DNA from: Ottelia alismoides
Lineage: Eukaryota > Streptophyta > Magnoliopsida > Alismatales > Hydrocharitaceae
NCBI GenBank assembly: GCA_037367405.1
Contig: JAZKJV010003278.1
Location: forward strand, 186,001-250,000
Direction: 5' to 3'
DNA length: 64,000 nucleotides
Part shown: in pieces, positions 61,681-64,000 of the stretch
Layout of the letters: every line of letters starts with the position of its first letter
Numbering within the stretch: the stretch's first letter is position 1
Translations under genes and position numbers: made by a program
The notes under the pieces: model-generated
What the model saw: the letters and a program-made list of their open reading frames with translations, nothing else
The model's database searches: none
Told to the model about the DNA's origin: nothing

Positions 61681-62856
61681 CGTGATCTAGGTATTTATGT
61701 AGATTGAATCTGGAATGCAAACAAGATAAGAAATCAAACCCCCTTTTTACCTAATCAACACTCGAGCCGATGACTATGAAAGATCGATCATTAATTTTGT
61801 CAATTTTTATTAAGGTTACAAATCAATCTATCAGAGCGATTAAGCGAGTTGTTGGGAACCCAATGCTCCCAAGAGACTGGCCTGAATCTCAGAACTATTT
61901 TTTCCCAGCGAGTATGGGTGTGGACCGTTTACTGACTACCAGATCTACCCAATCTGCTAAGGAAGTCCTGGACCAATTATCGACTACCAGGTGAAATCCT
62001 CACTGGAGAACAACTAGCTACAAGACCAGTAGTCTGAAAGGAGTTCAGTTATGCCTCTAGCCTAGTGTGTGAGTCACTCTTTGGCTGTAGATAAATCAAC
62101 CAATGAGGGGGTGACTCTCTCCAAAAAAATAACTTTTAGATGAGGCGTAGTTTAGGTTCAAGTTTGCATTAGCAGCCCTAATTTTATTTTATTTTCACTT
62201 TTACGTATTTTTCTGAAATAAAGCAATGCCTAACAAAATTTTTTAATTTCCTTGATTATTTTGAGTCTAATCAAACAGGGGGATGATGTTGGAAAAGCTG
62301 ATGCATGATTAAACACAATGATGCATGCAGATATAGAAATGTATACCTGACTCCAGCACTCTACATGCACGGTGATCCGCGTATAAATGTAAAGACAAAA
62401 AGTAAATTACCTAGATGATGCACAAGGAAATTGGCCTTAGACGAGCAACTTCTATTAATCGTAAAGCACAAATAGCTAACTATCGGGAAGAGAGATAGGA
62501 GTCGGGTCTTCGATGTCGATCGGTGCCCACCACAATAGGTCCTTCCAGCGTTATATACGGCCTCTCTCGGCACGTGGTCTCTAATCCCAATATGTTAACT
62601 TTTTTTTAGATTTATTTTAGTTAAGTCCAATTACAATCTATAGGAACAGATAAACAATTAGGTGTGGGGCCTTAGAAACTATGTCAAAATCAATAGAAAT
62701 GCTTAAGTCTAGGGGCTAAAATCTCGAGAATAAAAAAGGAATAAATGCGATAAAAACAAAACGATGAAAAATCGCGGTGAGGACCCTAGAGTACACCGGT
62801 ACTTGGCGAAACATACCCCAAAGTCTAAGTATCCAAACAAGTGTCCATGTCCACAA
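61681..62856 (-). other. Element G untranslated leader, truncated
   Basis: Collinear with the A and B leaders (GTCAATTTTTATTAAGGT near 61799, ATGCCTAACAAAATTTTTTA near 62226). The hairpin AGTAC/GTACT with loop ACCG is at 62790-62803. It stops at about 62856, before the PBS would be reached. No gene. Confidence 0.7.
62790..62803 (-). other. Conserved leader hairpin, element G
   Basis: AGTAC (62790-62794), loop ACCG, GTACT (62799-62803). Compared with A, a C:G pair has become T:A on both arms, a compensatory change. Confidence 0.45.
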
Positions 62857-63043
62857 TTCAATATTTTATTCCTTTTTCTTTTCTTCTCTTTATTCTATAA
62901 TTTTGTCATTAAAATAGTATTATTTACACAATAATTGCAATAATTAATGGATGTTATTTTGTACAAATTAATATTCTTTACATGCATAGTTAGGGTTTTT
63001 ATGGACAAAATAATAGAACAAAGGTGATGAAATGGAGATTCCT
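62857..63043 (-). repeat. LTR tail fragment fused to element G's leader
   Basis: ATTTTATTCCTTTTTCTTTT (62862) through ACATGCATAGTTAGGGTTTT (62980) to GGAGATTCCTTA (63034-63045) matches the last about 190 bp of the D LTR (13480-13670). The terminal CATCA is degraded. It is joined directly to leader sequence at about 62856, so PBS and most of the LTR were deleted. Confidence 0.65.
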
Positions 63044-64000
63044 TAGTTCCCAAAATCTACTTTTTATATATTAACTCTGATTAGTGAAACTACTCTTATT
63101 AGATAGATAATTTTACAAAACAAACTTTAAAAGTGAGAACACCTAAATCAGAGTTCATACGTCCGAGTTATGAGGTTTGGAAGTTAGGCTTTACGGCTTT
63201 TTAGATTTTTAAGATTTATTGGTATTTATTCACATTATTTTTTCAATTATATTTTCATATTTTTTAGTGTTTTTTATGATCATTTCAGAAAAAGAATTAA
63301 GTTAATTGGAGTTACAAATAATTAAATAGAAAACAAAGAAATTTTATATACATAATGTACATATATACAAAGGGTTCCAAATGCCAAAACTGACATGTTT
63401 TATTCCATAATTTTTTAGTATTTATAATAAATAGTATCAGTTACATAACAAAGTTTAAAAGTGAGTTTGATCAATTTGGAGTTTTCTATAAATAGTTATG
63501 AACCTAGGAAGTTGGACTTTTAGGCTTTTTAGGTTCATTGGAATTATTTATTTATTAGTTAAATATTTTTTTTGATATTTTTATACAATAATATACATTA
63601 TTATGAACAACTATAAAGAAGAAAATAATTTTATTACAGGTTATTTTATTGATAGATAAAATAGGTTAAAATATGTACAAGGTGAAAAATGATGAATATG
63701 TACAAGTAAAATTTGGTTTTCTTTATTTTTACATGTTAAGGACCCCCTATCTCCCCTTACCTTATTCCTGATCGATCAGGTCAAGTCTTTACTTTCTCTC
63801 AAGGTTTGGGTTTGTCTGCATTTATCTCATAAATACATCCTTCTTTATTCCTTTTCTTTTTCATTTCTTCTTTATTCTTTTATTTTGGTGTAAAAGTATG
63901 ATAAATATACATTATTAAAAAATCAATGATGAATGATAAAAAATGAAAATTAATGGCTATATACATGTGTTTTACCAAGGATTTTAGCTAAAATACAAGA
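63044..64000 (-). repeat. Partial LTR at right window edge
   Basis: AT-rich LTR sequence resembling solo LTR E from about 18131 (TCCCAAA...GTGAAACTAC...AGAGTTCATAC) and, at its end, B's LTR tail (CCTTACCTTATTCCTGATCG near 63757, AAGGATTTTAGCTAAAATAC at 63976-63995). The CATCA end would fall just outside the window. A block of about 200 bp occurs twice (63044-63250 and 63370-63570). No gene. Confidence 0.65.

Larger units (their letters stand above)
53135..63043 (-). mobile_element. Element G: retrotransposon remnant with rearranged gag
   Basis: Minus-strand element with PPT (53135-53146), 3' region, pol (55546-59470), gag (59471-61680), leader (61681-62856) and a short piece of its 5' LTR tail (62857-63043). 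Pol is closest to C, while the N-terminal gag and leader are closest to A/B. PBS and most of the 5' LTR are deleted; the 3' LTR is only the tail of the chimeric LTR. No flanking duplication was found. Confidence 0.8.

Overview
The window looks like repeat-rich, AT-rich heterochromatin of a flowering plant. I see no host gene, tRNA, rRNA or CRISPR. Almost everything is old, nested long-terminal-repeat (LTR) retrotransposons of the Ty3/gypsy superfamily. They most resemble the Athila lineage: the Gag keeps a W-x-x-L...YxxEYLNKYYPL core and a VTLRSGR motif, the protease has LLDSGSS, and there is a KYAFL/YPVII linker before the reverse transcriptase (RT), LTRs over 3 kb and a TGGCGCCGTTGCC-like primer binding site (PBS). 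Every recognisable element lies on the minus strand, so its 5' end is at high coordinates. All coding regions carry stops and frameshifts.

Layout, left to right. Element A (1-8337, cut by the window edge) has protease, Gag, leader, PBS and part of a 5' LTR. At 8338-11978 lie LTR fragments in the opposite (+) orientation plus a GC-rich stretch I cannot place. Element D (11979-19379) keeps only a truncated 3' LTR, its polypurine tract (PPT) and the 3' noncoding region. That region is interrupted by solo LTR E (15892-19040, target-site duplication GAGAC), which itself holds a 392-bp Mutator-type MITE (18357-18748, 9-bp duplication). Element C runs from its 3' LTR (19380-23078) to its PBS (50790-50808) and a chimeric LTR (50811-53134). 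Its RT gene is split by element B (27598-44175), a structurally complete element with two 3.35-kb LTRs and a 5-bp duplication ATGGC. Element G (53135-63043) follows with 3' region, pol, a rearranged gag and a leader. A partial LTR fills 63044-64000.

A and B form one subfamily and C and G another, judged from Gag and linker sequence; D's 3' region is closest to G. Nesting gives relative ages: B is younger than C, E is younger than D, and the MITE is younger than E. Hand comparison of the first ~200 bp of paired LTRs gives roughly 12% difference for B and 15% for C, which fits that order.

The most interesting signal is in the 1.9-2.5 kb between pol and the 3' LTR. All four elements that cover this stretch (B, C, D, G) repeat the PPT core several times, mostly inside short near-perfect hairpins about 85-130 bp apart. 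Beside them is a conserved pair of arms, AGTACGAGTTATG and its complement, that can form a pseudoknot-like fold. The same stretch has blocks conserved across the elements that read as open peptide on the + strand, antisense to pol. A conserved hairpin also lies in the untranslated leader.
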